64,000 nt of DNA, taken from the NCBI GenBank assembly GCA_029204225.1, contig CM055096.1, positions 32,499,076-32,563,075 on the forward strand, given 5' to 3'. Below, piece after piece: positions 48,096 to 59,219 of this stretch. The DNA is from Diphasiastrum complanatum (lineage: Eukaryota > Streptophyta > Lycopodiopsida > Lycopodiales > Lycopodiaceae). A model generated the notes under the pieces. That model searched no databases. It saw only the letters and a program-made list of their open reading frames with translations, and was not told where the DNA came from. The position numbers were made by a program, and so were the translations under genes. Every line of letters begins with the position of its first letter. Positions within the stretch are counted from its first letter, which is position 1.

Positions 48096-48792
48096 ATCTC
48101 CATCCTAGGGAGTTCAGGACAGCAGTAGAGAAAGCTATCAGAAGATAGGAAAGATTTCTCAGATTCTCAGGACAGAATTGAGGAGGAAAATCGCTGTAGG
48201 AACAGCTTTCAAATCCTTGAAATTTGCTGGGAATTTACAGTTGTTTGAGGCACAATCCCTTGTAGAAGCTCAGCGCTGCCAAATTGGGTGGAAACTTCGA
48301 ATTTGGAGTGAAATTTTCTGGAATTTGGAGCGGATCTGAGACAGAATCGTGGGTGCAGGTCCAGCGCTGAAGGTGTTGCTAGAAAATCAGATTTTGAGAG
48401 GGATTTTGGGTCTCAAAGTAAGCAAAACCAAGTAGCAACACTCCTGGTCAGGCAGCGAGGAAGGTCTTTGGCAGAAACCACAAGTTTGCAACTGTTTTTG
48501 GGTCCTAAAACGGGAATTTTGGAGCAAAAAGTATACACCTCAGACAGCGAGGGAAGGGGACAAGACGATCAGAAGTTTGTTTCTTTTTCTTGGTACCTTG
48601 ATCTCTGATTTTTCCGGACAGTAGATCTGAAAGCAGTGGAGGAAGAGCTGAAAGGGCTTTTCTTGATTCTCTCTGTGGAAGTACAGTTCTCAGAAAGAGC
48701 TAAGTTTTCTTTCCCTCCTTGTACAGTTGTAAATTAGTCTTTTAGACTTTTTTTCCTTCAGAAGTTAAGGTAGCTCTCTTTCAGTTCCGAAG
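48096..48792 (+). other. chromovirus leader
   Basis: About 700 bp of untranslated leader between the primer site and the gag ATG. No upstream ORF of note is seen. Confidence 0.7.
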
Positions 48793-51700
48793 ATGACCAC
48801 TCCTCAGGGACCTGATCAACCCCCGGAGAGAGGCTTCGACGAACTTGAAACAGAAGCCTTGGCTTACAGAAAAGGGAAGGAACCCATGGAAGTAGAAGAA
48901 CAGGAACAGTTCGCCGAAGAACTCGACGAACTGGTTACCAAGGAGCAGTTCCTCCAATTGGTAACAGAAGTGGATGAACTGAAGTTGGCATTAGCCAATT
49001 TCAAGTCCAGTGTGGACGACTCGTTCGCTGAACTCAAAAACTTGATTTTGAGTTCCGCGAAAGGAAGCCTTCCCTCCACTTCTCAGTTATCCCCTTTTCC
49101 ACTTCCATCAGTTTCGGGTGAGACTTTACGGTCTCACCCCAGTGTTTTTAAAGATTTAAAGCCTCCTACTTTTAATGGGGAAGAGAAGGATAGAAATGCA
49201 GATATTCTACAAACCTTCCTCAGCAAATGGAAGAACATTCATGCTCTTAAACAGACCCCTGACCATTTGCAAGCAATTGAGCCCAGTCTTTCTTTAGGGC
49301 CTATGGCCTATAAGTGGTGGTTAAATCTCCAGGAGACTGGGCAGACTCCCCGGTCATGGAAAGCTTTTGAAGAAGCTTTCCTAAGAGAATTTCTACCAGA
49401 AAATGAACTGGATAGAGCCTGGGAAGCCTGGGAAAGAACAGTAATGGATAAATCCCTCATCCAATATATCTCGCAGTATCGAGAAGCAATTTTAAAGATT
49501 AAAAATATGGATGACTATCAGAAAATCAGGGGATTTGTCCGTGGCCTCAAAGATGAATATAAAGTAGAGGTCCAGAGAAACTCGCCTACTACCCTTGAGC
49601 AAGCTCTCAGATATGCTCAAATCTATGATGATTCAGTGGGTAGGAAGAGAGCGAGACAGCAACCACTTTCTGAGCAGCTTCCTCAGAAAGACTTTCAATT
49701 TAAAAAGAAATTTTTAAAAAGAAAGAAAGAAGATAAATTTAAAGGTGAAGCTCCTCAGAAACGCCCTTCACTCATACAGCCCTTAAAACCAGATGATTTT
49801 GAGAAAGCCAAACAAGAACGTTTGTGCTTTGTGTGTATGGGCAAGGGACACACAGTCAGACAGTGTCCCAAGGGGCCTTTCACTAAAAAAGATAAAAAAC
49901 AAGTTCATCTTGTTCAGACTGTATGTTTCCCCAGTAACTCGGCAGCTTCCGAGATTAAAGTGTATCATGAAGATCATGAACACTGTTGCCAGCTGACCTC
50001 TGCAATGCTAGCGAGACCCTTCAGCTTTGGGCCGCATGACCTAGTACGTATGCATGGGAAAGTTGGTAACCAGTCAGTAAGAGTCATGGTTGATGATGGG
50101 GCAACCCATAATTTCATCAACCACACCCTGGTTAAAAAGCTTAAACTACCAAAAGTACCTAGTCAGCATAGGTACATAGTTTCATTAGCTAAGGGTGAAG
50201 ATAAAAAAATATGGGAAACTATGGTAAGTAAGTTAGATCTTGGTATTCAGGCGTACCAAGATGAAATAAACTTTCAGATAATGCACCTGGATCGAACAGA
50301 CATTGTTCTCGGGAGAGATTGGCTCTACAGTTTAGGACCTTCCCTCCACAGAAACTATCAGGAGAACACCCTCAGCTTTCAGCATAAAGGCCGAGAGATC
50401 CAGTTGCATGGGGAGCATCATGTCCCCAACAGCCCTATGGTCTGCAGTTCAGAACTCTGTCAGCTAATCGGAGACGAAGACCATCAGGTATTCTTATGTG
50501 ACTTTCAGTTTATTCCTGAAGTTTCTATTTCCAGTTCTATTCAGCAGAAAATCAGTAAATTAGAAACTCTATTGTCTAAATTTAAAGATGTTTTTCCTGA
50601 AGATTTGCCACATGGTTTACCACCTAGCAGAGAGGTAGATCATGTAATAAACCTAGTACCAGGTACAGCACCTGTTTCTAAACCTCCGTATCGGGTCAGC
50701 CGAACAGAGGATGAAGAAATAACTAGGCAGTTAACAGACTATCTTGGGAAAGGCCAAATTCAGACCAGTAGTTCACCATGGGCCTCACCAGTCCTATTGG
50801 TGAAAAAGAAGGAGGGGTCTATGCGTCTTTGCGTAGATTACAGAGCCCTCAATAAAGTCACAATTAAGAATAAATACCCTATGCCTCGGGCAGACGAGTT
50901 GTTTGATCAACTCGACGGGGCTAAGTTTTTCAGTAAAATAGACCTTAGATCGGGATATCATCAAGTCCGTATAAAATCGGAAGATGTCTCAAAAACAGCC
51001 TTTAGGACTCGTCACGGTCATTATGAGTTTAAGGTGATGCCATTTGGGCTCACAAATGCTCCAGCTACCTTTATGACCTTGATGAACAGTGTCCTTAGAC
51101 CATACTTGGGTAAATTTGTAGTCGTATTTTTAGATGACATCCTCGTTTACAGCAAAACCAGGAAGGAGCATCTAAAACACCTCAGAAAGGTGTTTCGACT
51201 GCTCAGAAAGCATAAGCTTTATGCTAAACAATCCAAGTGTGAATTCTTCGTTGAAGAAGTAGCATATTTGGGTCACATTATCTCTTCAGATGGGATTAAG
51301 ATGGACCCAAATAAGGTTAAAGCCATACTCAGTTGGCTGAGACCTCAGAATATTTTGGAACTTCAAATCTTTCTTGGTCTGGCGGGATATTACAGACGAT
51401 TTGTCAAGGAATATGCTCAGATAGCAGTCCCTATGACAAATCTTCTTAAGGGGAAGGGAAAGGAGTTCATTTGGGAGTCTGCACAACAGGAGAGCTTTGA
51501 TGCTCTCAAAACAGCCTTAGCTACAGCACCAGTCTTAAAAGTCGTCGACCCCAATCAGCCATTTGTGGTCGAAACAGATGCTAGCGACTTTGCAGTAGGC
51601 GCTGTGCTAACTCAGGGTGGACGACCAGTTGCGTTCGAGAGTAAAAAACTCGAGCCAGCTCAGACTAGGTACAGTGCCTATGAAAAGGAACTCTTTTCTA

Positions 51701-52020
51701 TAGTCCATGCCCTTAAGACTTGGAGGCATTATTTGTATGGTGCCAACTTTGAGGTCCTGACAGACCATGAGAGTCTCAGATACCTTTGCAATCAACCTGA
51801 GCTTAGAGGTCGGAAAGCTCGTTGGGCAGAGTTGATGCAAGAGTTTGACATGTCTATCAGATATAGGCGTGGAAAATTCAATACAGTAGCAGATGCCCTT
51901 AGCAGAATGCCTATGATAAACGAGCTGAGTTTTACTCAGATTCGTAATGAGTTACTCGAGTCCTTGAGAGGGAAATGCCAGCATGATGCATTCTTCTCTA
52001 TTATCTGGAACGCGGTCTAG
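48793..52020 (+). CDS. gag-protease-RT-RNase H polyprotein of the chromovirus
   Basis: 1075 codons from ATG 48793. Domains in order: gag core (about 115-260, [20 protein letters not shown]); CCHC zinc knuckle ([14 protein letters not shown], from residue 345); aspartic protease with [11 protein letters not shown] (Asp at 434-435), an unusual DDG where families show DSG or DTG; RT (about 640-820) with [20 protein letters not shown] and the catalytic FLDD (779-782); RNase H with [13 protein letters not shown] (Asp near 929) and the tail [17 protein letters not shown]. It ends at TAG 52018-52020, after which the same frame continues into integrase. The TAG is either a nonsense mutation or, less likely, a readthrough site. 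Confidence 0.93.
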   Translation: MTTPQGPDQPPERGFDELETEALAYRKGKEPMEVEEQEQFAEELDELVTKEQFLQLVTEVDELKLALANFKSSVDDSFAELKNLILSSAKGSLPSTSQLSPFPLPSVSGETLRSHPSVFKDLKPPTFNGEEKDRNADILQTFLSKWKNIHALKQTPDHLQAIEPSLSLGPMAYKWWLNLQETGQTPRSWKAFEEAFLREFLPENELDRAWEAWERTVMDKSLIQYISQYREAILKIKNMDDYQKIRGFVRGLKDEYKVEVQRNSPTTLEQALRYAQIYDDSVGRKRARQQPLSEQLPQKDFQFKKKFLKRKKEDKFKGEAPQKRPSLIQPLKPDDFEKAKQERLCFVCMGKGHTVRQCPKGPFTKKDKKQVHLVQTVCFPSNSAASEIKVYHEDHEHCCQLTSAMLARPFSFGPHDLVRMHGKVGNQSVRVMVDDGATHNFINHTLVKKLKLPKVPSQHRYIVSLAKGEDKKIWETMVSKLDLGIQAYQDEINFQIMHLDRTDIVLGRDWLYSLGPSLHRNYQENTLSFQHKGREIQLHGEHHVPNSPMVCSSELCQLIGDEDHQVFLCDFQFIPEVSISSSIQQKISKLETLLSKFKDVFPEDLPHGLPPSREVDHVINLVPGTAPVSKPPYRVSRTEDEEITRQLTDYLGKGQIQTSSSPWASPVLLVKKKEGSMRLCVDYRALNKVTIKNKYPMPRADELFDQLDGAKFFSKIDLRSGYHQVRIKSEDVSKTAFRTRHGHYEFKVMPFGLTNAPATFMTLMNSVLRPYLGKFVVVFLDDILVYSKTRKEHLKHLRKVFRLLRKHKLYAKQSKCEFFVEEVAYLGHIISSDGIKMDPNKVKAILSWLRPQNILELQIFLGLAGYYRRFVKEYAQIAVPMTNLLKGKGKEFIWESAQQESFDALKTALATAPVLKVVDPNQPFVVETDASDFAVGAVLTQGGRPVAFESKKLEPAQTRYSAYEKELFSIVHALKTWRHYLYGANFEVLTDHESLRYLCNQPELRGRKARWAELMQEFDMSIRYRRGKFNTVADALSRMPMINELSFTQIRNELLESLRGKCQHDAFFSIIWNAV

Positions 52021-53259
52021 AACAGACAGTTACAGACTCCAGAACCAGTTCCCGGGGCTGGTGCCAGTTCATCCAAGAATACGGCAGCTTCCGTTGAGGA
52101 TGATGATGAGTCCGAGTATACGTCATCAGATGACGTTGAGGATTCTGAGCCTGTATTACCCAAGCAAACCCCAGTGGTCGAGGGTCAGTTGACTCAAGGA
52201 TTCAAATGGAAACAGTATTCCATTCAGGATGAGTACTTGCTCTATAGAGATAGAGTATGTGTCCCCAATTCAGAGGATTATAGGCAGCAGGTCCTATATG
52301 AATGTCATGACAATCCTAGCGCGGGACACCCAGGCATACAGAAGACCTATGAGCTTCTTCGTAGGCAATTTTTCTGGCCCAGTATGAAAAAGGACGTCCA
52401 CCAGTATGTAACTAGTTGCCAGAAATGTCAAGTAAATAAAGCAGAGCGTTTAAAGGCAGGAGGGTTGTTGCATCCCTTAGAAATACCAGCTGGTAAATGG
52501 GAGAGTATCTCCATGGATTTTATAGTAGGCCTGCCTAAAACCCAAAAGGGTAATGACGCTATATGGGTCACAGTTGACCGTCTGACCAAAATGGCTCATT
52601 TTATTCCGACCAAAACAACCGTTAGAGCTCCAGAGTTAGCGAGGTTGTTTGTAGACGGGCTATTTAAATTGTACGGTCTACCTTCCGGCATAGTCAGCGA
52701 CCGGGACAGTAAGTTTACTGGAAATTTTTGGAGGGCAGTATTCCATCATCTCCATACTAAACTTAATATGAGTACCACAGACCATCCACAGACGGACGGT
52801 CAAACAGAGAGGGTAAATCAAGTGCTAGAGGATATGCTTCGTGCATACGTCAGCAAGAAGCAGACTAATTGGGAGGAGTATCTCTCGATATTAGAGTTTG
52901 CTTACAACAGTACCAAACATTCAGCTACGGGATACAGCCCATTTATGCTGATGTACGGTTTTCAGCCACGCTCACCCACAACTGTAGGGTTTAAACAAGA
53001 AAAAGTTGAAGCAACCAGAAACTTTTTAGAGGACCTAAACCAGATGATAGAACATCCTAAGCGTAGCATTAGGCAGTCCCAGGATCCAGCCAGGCATTAT
53101 GCAGATCCACACAGACGGGATGTGCAGTTCTCCACTTGTGAGAAAGTCTACTTGAGAGTCCCAGTCGACTCTAAAACCCTCAAATCAGGAGTGTGTGCTA
53201 AGTTGTCTCCAAGGTATTGTGGTCCCTTTACCATCAGTAGGAGACTAGGCGACCTATGA
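52021..53259 (+). pseudogene. integrase of the chromovirus (downstream of an in-frame TAG)
   Basis: The frame continues from the polyprotein with no ATG near its start. A variable acidic linker is followed by the zinc-binding HHCC region (H in ECHDN, H in AGHPGIQ, CQKC). The catalytic triad is D in SMDFIVGLP, D in SDRDSKF and E in QTERVNQ, with 35 residues between the second D and E, as expected. The C-terminal part has KVYLRVPVDS and LSPRYCGPFTISRRLGD, then TGA at 53257-53259 caused by a frameshift. Integrase joins element DNA to the target. Confidence 0.9.
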
Positions 53260-53566
53260 ACTAGAACTCCCACACAGCAGTAAGGTTTTTCCAGTTTTTC
53301 ATGTAAGTCAGTTACGAAAAGCCTTAACCAGATCAGATAATCTGGTAGGGGACAGTGTTCTAGTTCTCCCATTGGATCCTCAACAACCTCCACATGAACC
53401 AGAGGAAATTCTTGATAGTAGAGAGACACAGACTCGTCATACTCTATACCGAGAATATCTGGTTAAGTGGAATGATCAGCCTGTTGAGAATGCCACTTGG
53501 GAAAGAGGCAGCGTCCTTCGCAAGATTTTTCCAGACTTTGTCTTAGAGGACCAAGACGGTTCTTAA
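53250..53566 (+). pseudogene. C-terminal end with chromodomain (frame-shifted)
   Basis: In a frame shifted relative to integrase, sequence from about 53251 reads YELELPHSSKVFPVFHVSQL and continues to LYREYLVKWNDQPVENATWE, a chromodomain core, ending at TAA 53564-53566. The chromodomain places the element among chromoviruses, which use it to read histone marks during integration. Confidence 0.88.
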
Positions 53567-53577
53567 GGGGGAGGGAG
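53565..53577 (+). other. polypurine tract
   Basis: aagggggagggag directly precedes the 3' LTR and overlaps the stop codon of the chromodomain frame. It primes plus-strand DNA synthesis. Confidence 0.9.
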
Positions 53578-53935
53578 TGTTACGAGCTCGTAACCAGTGC
53601 CGAACCCTAGGGAACACAGATAGGTCAGATACCACAGTCAGGGTCGTGTCCAGTGTACATGACCAACAGGGCAAGACAGTGTGAGTAGTGTGCCCCAGCA
53701 CGGTCCATAGCCATGGCGGGCCTAACACAGCCTAGGGACCCTGTCAGCAGGATAGGGCCCCCAGTTGGGTCCCGACGTGCAGTCGGCCACGTCAGTGCCA
53801 CGTGGCCGACACTTGGCAGTAGCATGCTACCAGTCCTCACACTGGGCTAGGAGGGGCTTACTCTATATTAGGGAGTAGGCAAGGTTGGGTGGATCAGTTA
53901 GTGTTTGCCCTACTGTGGTGTTAGGATCTATTACA
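53578..53935 (+). repeat. 3' LTR of the chromovirus
   Basis: 358 bp, identical by eye to 47724-48081, followed by the target duplication cactg. The LINE reading resumes right after it. Confidence 0.97.
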
Positions 53936-54898
53936 CACTGGGCCAGTCCTTCATGACTACAGACCACCATGCTAGCTTGGTTGATTCGAGCGAAGCCTTC
54001 TGTTCCACATGAGATTTTCCTGGCCGAGTTCGTAGTTCCACCTATACAGATCGAGGCAGCTTTTCAGCTCATTACTTATATACAGAGGATACAGGCGTTA
54101 CCAGAGATAGACAGACGATACATACAGATTGCACTATCCTCCTCACAGCGCCTTTGTGATCAGGGCTACAGATTATCATAGTTGCTCTCTAGGTGAGGTG
54201 GAGTCTAAGGAGCACTTCATCTTCAGCTGCCCTGCATACTATGAGATCAGAGGACGATATCATTGCCTGTTTCGAGACATGCCTACCACTCTACGCTCTC
54301 TCATTGCCTATGAGGACCCACGATGTGTCGCCCTGATGGTACGTGAGATGTGCATCCTATGGAGGGATTTATACGGGACACCCCAACATTCTACCTCACA
54401 GCCATTGATCACTTCATTCTTTACTAGGCGGAGACCGCGTGACTTAGCGCATGAGGACGAGGATTATGCCGCTGATGATAGCCGCTCGCATTCCCATAGA
54501 GATCAGAGAGAGTGTACTTCTCATCATCACGTTACTACCAGGATCACCAGACATCCTATGCAGAGACGCACCACTACACATGCTCATGCTCATAGACGCT
54601 GCCGGCAGGCTCCAGTGCCTTCTCATGCTGTGGCTCGCATTACATCCTTTTACAGCAGCGGCAGCACAGCACAGTCTTGACATGTGGACATCGATATATA
54701 TGATTATTATGCACAGACACACTCACATACGTGTACTTTAGTTGTACTAGATGTTTTCTTTATTACAGTTTTGGAGAAGTTTTATACGCTCCCATGTTTA
54801 CCACACACTTGACATGTACTTCATTAGTCTTATATGCCTTTTGGCATGGAAAAGACATTAATAAAGCTTTCTTTCTTTCTTTCTTTCTTTCTCTCAAT

Positions 54899-55165
54899 AT
54901 ATATTGAAGACCAATGTGATGGTTTTCAACACCTCCAGAGCCTACATGCAGCGTCAGGAGCTCGTCTTGGATGGTCGACATTGTCTCAGCAGCGTCAAGA
55001 GCTCGTCTTGGATGGTCGACATTGTCTCAGCATACACTTACCTTGGGGTTCTTTTCAATGGACCAGTCCCCAGTATGCGACTAGCAGCTTCGGACCATCT
55101 GGCGAAGGGCCGCTCATCCCTCGTCCAGCTCGACGTGTCCATGCTAGAGATCGGTAGACCAACAA
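54899..55165 (+). mobile_element. LINE RT C-terminal fragment with 42-bp tandem duplication
   Basis: It reads KTNVMVFNTSRAYMQRQELV and then, after the repeat, SAYTYLGVLFNGPVPSMRLA. The segment cagcgtcaggagctcgtctt... (54950-54991) is repeated directly at 54992-55033 with one change, keeping the frame open. It directly follows the CTTT tail of the preceding LINE. Confidence 0.75.
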
Positions 55166-55525
55166 CCCGTAAGTTAATTGTGACTATAAGGGTATTGGGG
55201 CCCTTATTTGTACATGGTCATAATTAATGGTTGTAGGTGCAAACACATGGTGGTGGAGTTGGTATGGGTCTTTCAGTGAGTCATTGGGGAACTGGATGAT
55301 GTGGCCCAAATAGGCTGCAGAGGTGTCCAATGAGGTGTCACAATGCACTACTAGTGGTGCATGGGCCTTGGAGGGTATAAGTATACCTATTGGGCTCTCA
55401 CTAGTGTATGCTTGATTCTATGATTGGTAGCTACATGCTGCTAGTGTGATTCCTCTTTCCATGATTGTGATTGATCCATAGCTTGGGGGCTAGATCCATA
55501 CAATCTAAGTTTGGTTGGGTTGGAG
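55166..55525 (+). other. short stretch between LINE fragment and copy C
   Basis: No coding similarity. It contains a TATA-like ggtataagtatacc at about 55375 and might be part of an old LTR, but no partner copy exists in the window. Confidence 0.35.
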
Positions 55526-55952
55526 TTATGGACTCGGCTCATTACATTCTCCGCATCCATTTACATTTACTTTACTTTATGCATAAGCAGGCCTTGGGCC
55601 CTTTTTTATTCATTAGTGACACTTAGACTATATGGTTGGCCTTTGGCCTTATTACTCATTATTAGGCCATTTGGACATTTTACTGGAGAGTGGGGGCCTT
55701 CTTGGAGGGCGCACTATTTTCCCTCCCAGTTGGGCCCTAGCCATCGGAAGCTTCCTTTTGGCTATAAGTAGGAAAACTGTGTCATTTGTTATTCAGCTGA
55801 TGATATTGATCTCTCTCTTTAGTCTCCTTAATCTCTCTCTTTCCTGCTTTCTAGGGTTAAGTCTTGCTTATGTGCTGCTTTCATAGCTTAAGTCTTGCTT
55901 ATGTGATGCTTTCATAGCTTAGCTTTAGATCAGCTGTGGCTTTATTCCTAAC
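55526..55952 (+). repeat. LTR of copy C
   Basis: It matches the copy A LTRs over nearly full length, including ttatggactcggctc at the start and the TATAAGTA box near 55763. It lacks a short ttagggcttcctc-type piece before the TATA box. Confidence 0.85.
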
Positions 55953-55965
55953 TTGGTATCAGAGC

Positions 55966-56704
55966 ACTTTCCTGTGCACTACTTTTTCAAATTTAGTAGA
56001 GGCTGTCCAGCGCCCTACTACCTTGTCACTTTCGTCGATTTTCTCCACCGATTTGCTACCCATTTCGTGGCTTGATTGGAGGCTGTCCAACGCCCTACTT
56101 CATCACCATTTTCAGCGGTTTTCTCCATTTTTTTTCAGGTTATGTGCGGATTTTGGTAGCTACTACCCAGCGCCCTACTACCTTGCCATCTTCGACGGAT
56201 TTTTCCACCGATTTGCTGTCCATTTTGCTGATTGTTTGGAGGCTGTTCAACGCCCTACTTCATCACCATTTTCAGCGGTTTTTTCCATCATGTTGCAGGA
56301 CATTTGTGGATCTTACTAGCTGCTGCCCAGCACCCATTTTCAGCTTGGATCTTCAGCTTTCTCTCTCTCTCTCTTTAGCCTCTTATCCAAAAATCACCCA
56401 ATTTCGTAATCGTTTGCTATTCCAAATTGCCAAAATCCTGCAGCTTGTTCCAGCCCTTCCGACTTGTCACTTTCGCCTATTATTTTATCCCTTTCCAGCC
56501 ATCTTTCACAGTTTATCAAAAGGCTCTCCAGTGCCCATTCTCAACCACATTTCACGGAATTCAGTGCATTTTTACAGCCTTCATTTTTCATTTGCTGATT
56601 GCTGCCCTTTCTTAGTTGTGATAATAGTGGTTCTAATAGACTAATTTGGGGTGACGACAAGAGTCCGCTCCCTCAAGTTTTCATCTATTCCTTCCACTAT
56701 CATT
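55966..56704 (+). other. leader of copy C with repeated units
   Basis: The leader holds about four imperfect units, each starting gaggctgtccagcgccctact and running through ttttctccaccgatttgct. The end has the family block ggggtgacgacaagagtcc. Confidence 0.75.
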
Positions 56705-57565
56705 ATGGCACATTCACCTACCCCGAGTGAAACTGTTCAGGAAAGCTTATCCGATCAGATTCGGCGAGTGGATGAGACCCTTTCTGGCCTCGTTCTTCGC
56801 TTCGATACAGTTATGACCGGCTTTCCTACTATGGAGTCACATATTGATTATTTACAGCCTCATGGTCCTGGAAAAGCTCCTGTCTTTCCTTCATTTGGGA
56901 CTCCCCCTCCATTTGGATTTCCATCTTCTTCTGCTAGTCAGCCTGGTGGTGGACCGTTCATTCCACCTAACCCACCTCCTAGTTTCTTTCCACGTCCCCC
57001 AATTCCCGAGCCACACTTTGCTCGAGACTTTCGTGATAGGGTACAGCTTGCTACCTATTCCGGTTCCTCTGACGAGAACTTATTAGAGAATTGGTTTGCT
57101 AAGCTTGACACATATTTTCAGATCTACCCTAAGACTAATCCTCAGAAGATCCAGTTGGCTGCTTTACACTTAGATGTACGCGCCGCCACGTGGTGGCAAG
57201 TTTATCGAGCTGATTCTGATCGGGAAGGGCTCCATATATGGCATACCTTTCGCCGTGACCTCCGTCATGCTATGATTGATCCTCAGTGGCTTGACCGCCA
57301 ACATGATACATTCCGTAGTCTCACTCAGACCAGTGACCTTGCTTTTTATATAGATCATTTTATGGAGCTTTCTTTTCTTTTCACAGATCTATCGCCCACT
57401 GAGCTTATTTCTCGTGTTGTCCCCCCTATTCAGCTAGAGGCATTGTTCCATATTGTCACATTCATACAGCGCCTGGAGGATCTTCACTGCAGCAGCTTTG
57501 TCATCATCCCAGCACCTACATTCTGTGGGACACTCCTTTTCGTGGTATTCTCCTCTCCACATTGA
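56705..57565 (+). pseudogene. gag N-terminal half fused in frame to a LINE C-terminal piece
   Basis: From ATG 56705 the frame is open: MAHSPTPSETVQE, LSGLVLRFDTVMTGF, the gag core NWFAKLDTYFQIYPKTN and LRHAMIDPQWLDRQ. After TELISR (about 57415) the frame runs without a stop into VVPPIQLEALFHIVTFIQRL, which is LINE C-terminal sequence. The stop is at 57563-57565. The zinc knuckle and protease are missing. Compared with copy A, this copy shows the original gag start without the early stop. Confidence 0.8.
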
Positions 57566-58041
57566 GTATTCACATTACGGATCTACCAGCTGGTACGCAT
57601 CAGATTCCAGATCTACCAGCCGGTACGCATCAGTATATTCGAGGACACCTATATATGGCATATCTTCAGAGCACTTGGCAGGATTTTGTCTGGGGTGAAG
57701 ACGGAGTTTTATCGGACACATTTTCACTGGACCGGACCGGAAGTTTGCATGTTGATAATGACATGAAATTAGTAAAATAAATATATTTCTAAAGTGAATT
57801 ATATTATGATGAGGTTATATATTTTTTTTTCTAAAGTGAATTATATTATGATGAGGTTTTTTTTTTTTTTTTTGCATGTTCATAATGAAATGGAATTAGT
57901 TAAATAAATATTTTTCTAAAGTGAATTATATCATGATGTTCTTAGATGATTGGGATTTTTGATGAGGTCTCCCACCGTGCATACTTGACATGTACCTTTT
58001 TCGGTCGTATGTAACTTAGGGTATTCCATGGACATTAATAA

Positions 58042-58135
<94 letters not shown>
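57415..58135 (+). mobile_element. LINE 3' fragment with (TC)n tail
   Basis: LINE C-terminal text (VVPPIQLEALFHIVTFIQRL, then ITDLPAGTHQYIRGHLYMAY with a local duplication of DLPAGTHQ) leads to an A/T-rich repeat stretch. It ends in GTAAC/GGGTAT, GGACATTAATAAAG and a long (TC)n tail (58047-58130). Confidence 0.75.
57740..57960 (+). repeat. about 50-bp tandem repeat in a LINE 3' UTR
   Basis: Three units of ttctaaagtgaattatatta and tgatgaggtt, with upstream atgttgataatgaca-type sequence, are interrupted by T runs. Confidence 0.75.
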
Positions 58136-58136
<1 letters not shown>

Positions 58137-58280
58137 TATGTAGATTAGATATTAGGAGCATCAGTCAAACTATGTGATTCCATACATGCACACATTGATA
58201 TGCATACGTTTAGACTTGATTTTGTAGTCACTCGATGGTCAGGGACCTAGGCAACTGTCATTCGCACCCTAAGCCTTAAC

Positions 58281-59110
58281 CTGTGGGAACAGACAGGACG
58301 AGGAACGGACCGACGTTCATCCCAGAACGACATTGAGCAGGGCTTCAAGGACACTTTGTCGGAAGGAGCCTGAAAACATTTGGAAGTGACTCAAATGGTC
58401 CAGGAATACAGTCACCAGGTTCGTGAACCCGATACGGACGTAACGGACTCGGCCTGGCTCGATTCGGGTATCGTTTGGTCAAAATGGGCTTTCTATGGGA
58501 GAGAAACGCAATTAGGTCTCGCAAAATGGACTAGTTTTGCAGCTTTCCGTCCGACGGCCCCGTTTCTCCAAACATGATCCGTTTCAGGTGCCGTCTGTTT
58601 CGGCCAGTGGACAAGCTCGATAGGAATCTGTGGAAACAGACAGGAAGAGGAACGGACCGACGGTTAGCCCAGAACGTCCATCCGAAGTTCGTCGTTAAAC
58701 AAGGCTTCAGGGACACTTTGTCGGTCGAGACCTGGAAACATGTGGAAGTGATCTAAATGGTCCAGGAATACAGTCCCCGGGTTCCTGAACCCGATACGGA
58801 CATAACTGACTCGGCCTTGCTCGATTCAGGTATCGTTTGGTCAAAACGGCTCTTCGATGGGAGAGAAATGCAATTAGGTCACGCGAAATGGACTAGTTTT
58901 GCAGCATTCCGTCCGACGGCCCCGTTTCTTCAAACGGGATCCATTTCAAGTGCCGTCTGTTTTTGCCAGTGGAAAGCTCAATAGGAACCTGTGGGAACAG
59001 ACAGGATGAGGAACGGACCGACGGTCAGCCCAGAACGTCCATCCGAAGTTCGACGTTGAACAGGGCTTCAGGGACACTTCGTCGGACGAGACCTAAAAAC
59101 ATCTGGAATT
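58281..59110 (+). repeat. about 350-360-bp tandem repeat, 2.3 units
   Basis: Units start at about 58281, 58628 and 58989 with ctgtgg(g/a)aacagacagga and share aggaacggaccgacg, ggacactttgtcgg and ccgtccgacggcccc. The third unit is partial. The base composition is more GC-rich than the surrounding intron. An open frame of 65-75 codons recurs in two units, but nothing supports a gene. Confidence 0.9.
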
Positions 59111-59219
59111 GACTACTTGTGTATGTATCTTTTTCATGGAGAAGTAAAATTGCAATTCTAAAGAAAGCTTCAGCAGAAGAAGATTTTTGTTTGCTTGGTC
59201 TAATGCAATTCTGGAAGTG

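Larger units (their letters stand above)
47724..53935 (+). mobile_element. young Ty3 chromovirus-type LTR retrotransposon, 6212 bp
   Basis: The element has two 358-bp LTRs that I read as identical at every base, and a 5-bp target duplication cactg (47719-47723 and 53936-53940). It also has a tRNA-Met primer site, one gag-pol region in the order gag, protease, RT, RNase H, integrase, chromodomain, and a polypurine tract. It inserted into a LINE coding sequence in the same orientation. Identical LTRs mean very recent insertion. A stop codon (52018-52020) and a frameshift near 53250 interrupt the polyprotein, so this copy is probably not autonomous. Confidence 0.97.
46877..54896 (+). mobile_element. 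LINE split by a young LTR retrotransposon
   Basis: LINE sequence occupies 46877-47723 and resumes at 53941-54896; the Ty3 element at 47724-53935 lies between. The left part is RT: GQAGFRAHYSTADHIFTLRA, YCCFVDFRKAFDSVPRSLL, GVKQGCSVSPVLFGLYIDEL and LLYADDVVLVSPTREGLQRQ. A single TGA (47441-47443) follows FNTS. The right part has AKPSVPHEIFLAEFVVPPIQ, an internal deletion, EHFIFSCPAYYEIRGRYHC, and the 3' end ATGCC/GGCAT, GACATTAATAAAGC and (CTTT)n. The 5' end abuts the (TC)n tail at 46876. Confidence 0.88.
55526..57414 (+). mobile_element. Ty3-type LTR element copy C, 3'-truncated
   Basis: Relative of copy A with one LTR (55526-55952), a primer site TGGTATCAGAGC (55954-55965), a repeat-rich leader and the first part of gag. 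It then stops abruptly and joins LINE sequence at about 57415. The rest of the element, including the 3' LTR, is absent. Confidence 0.85.

Noticed and set aside
58380-58984. Repeated 65-75-codon frames as a possible gene family
   Set aside because: They coincide with units of the 355-bp tandem repeat, with no conserved start context and no domain.
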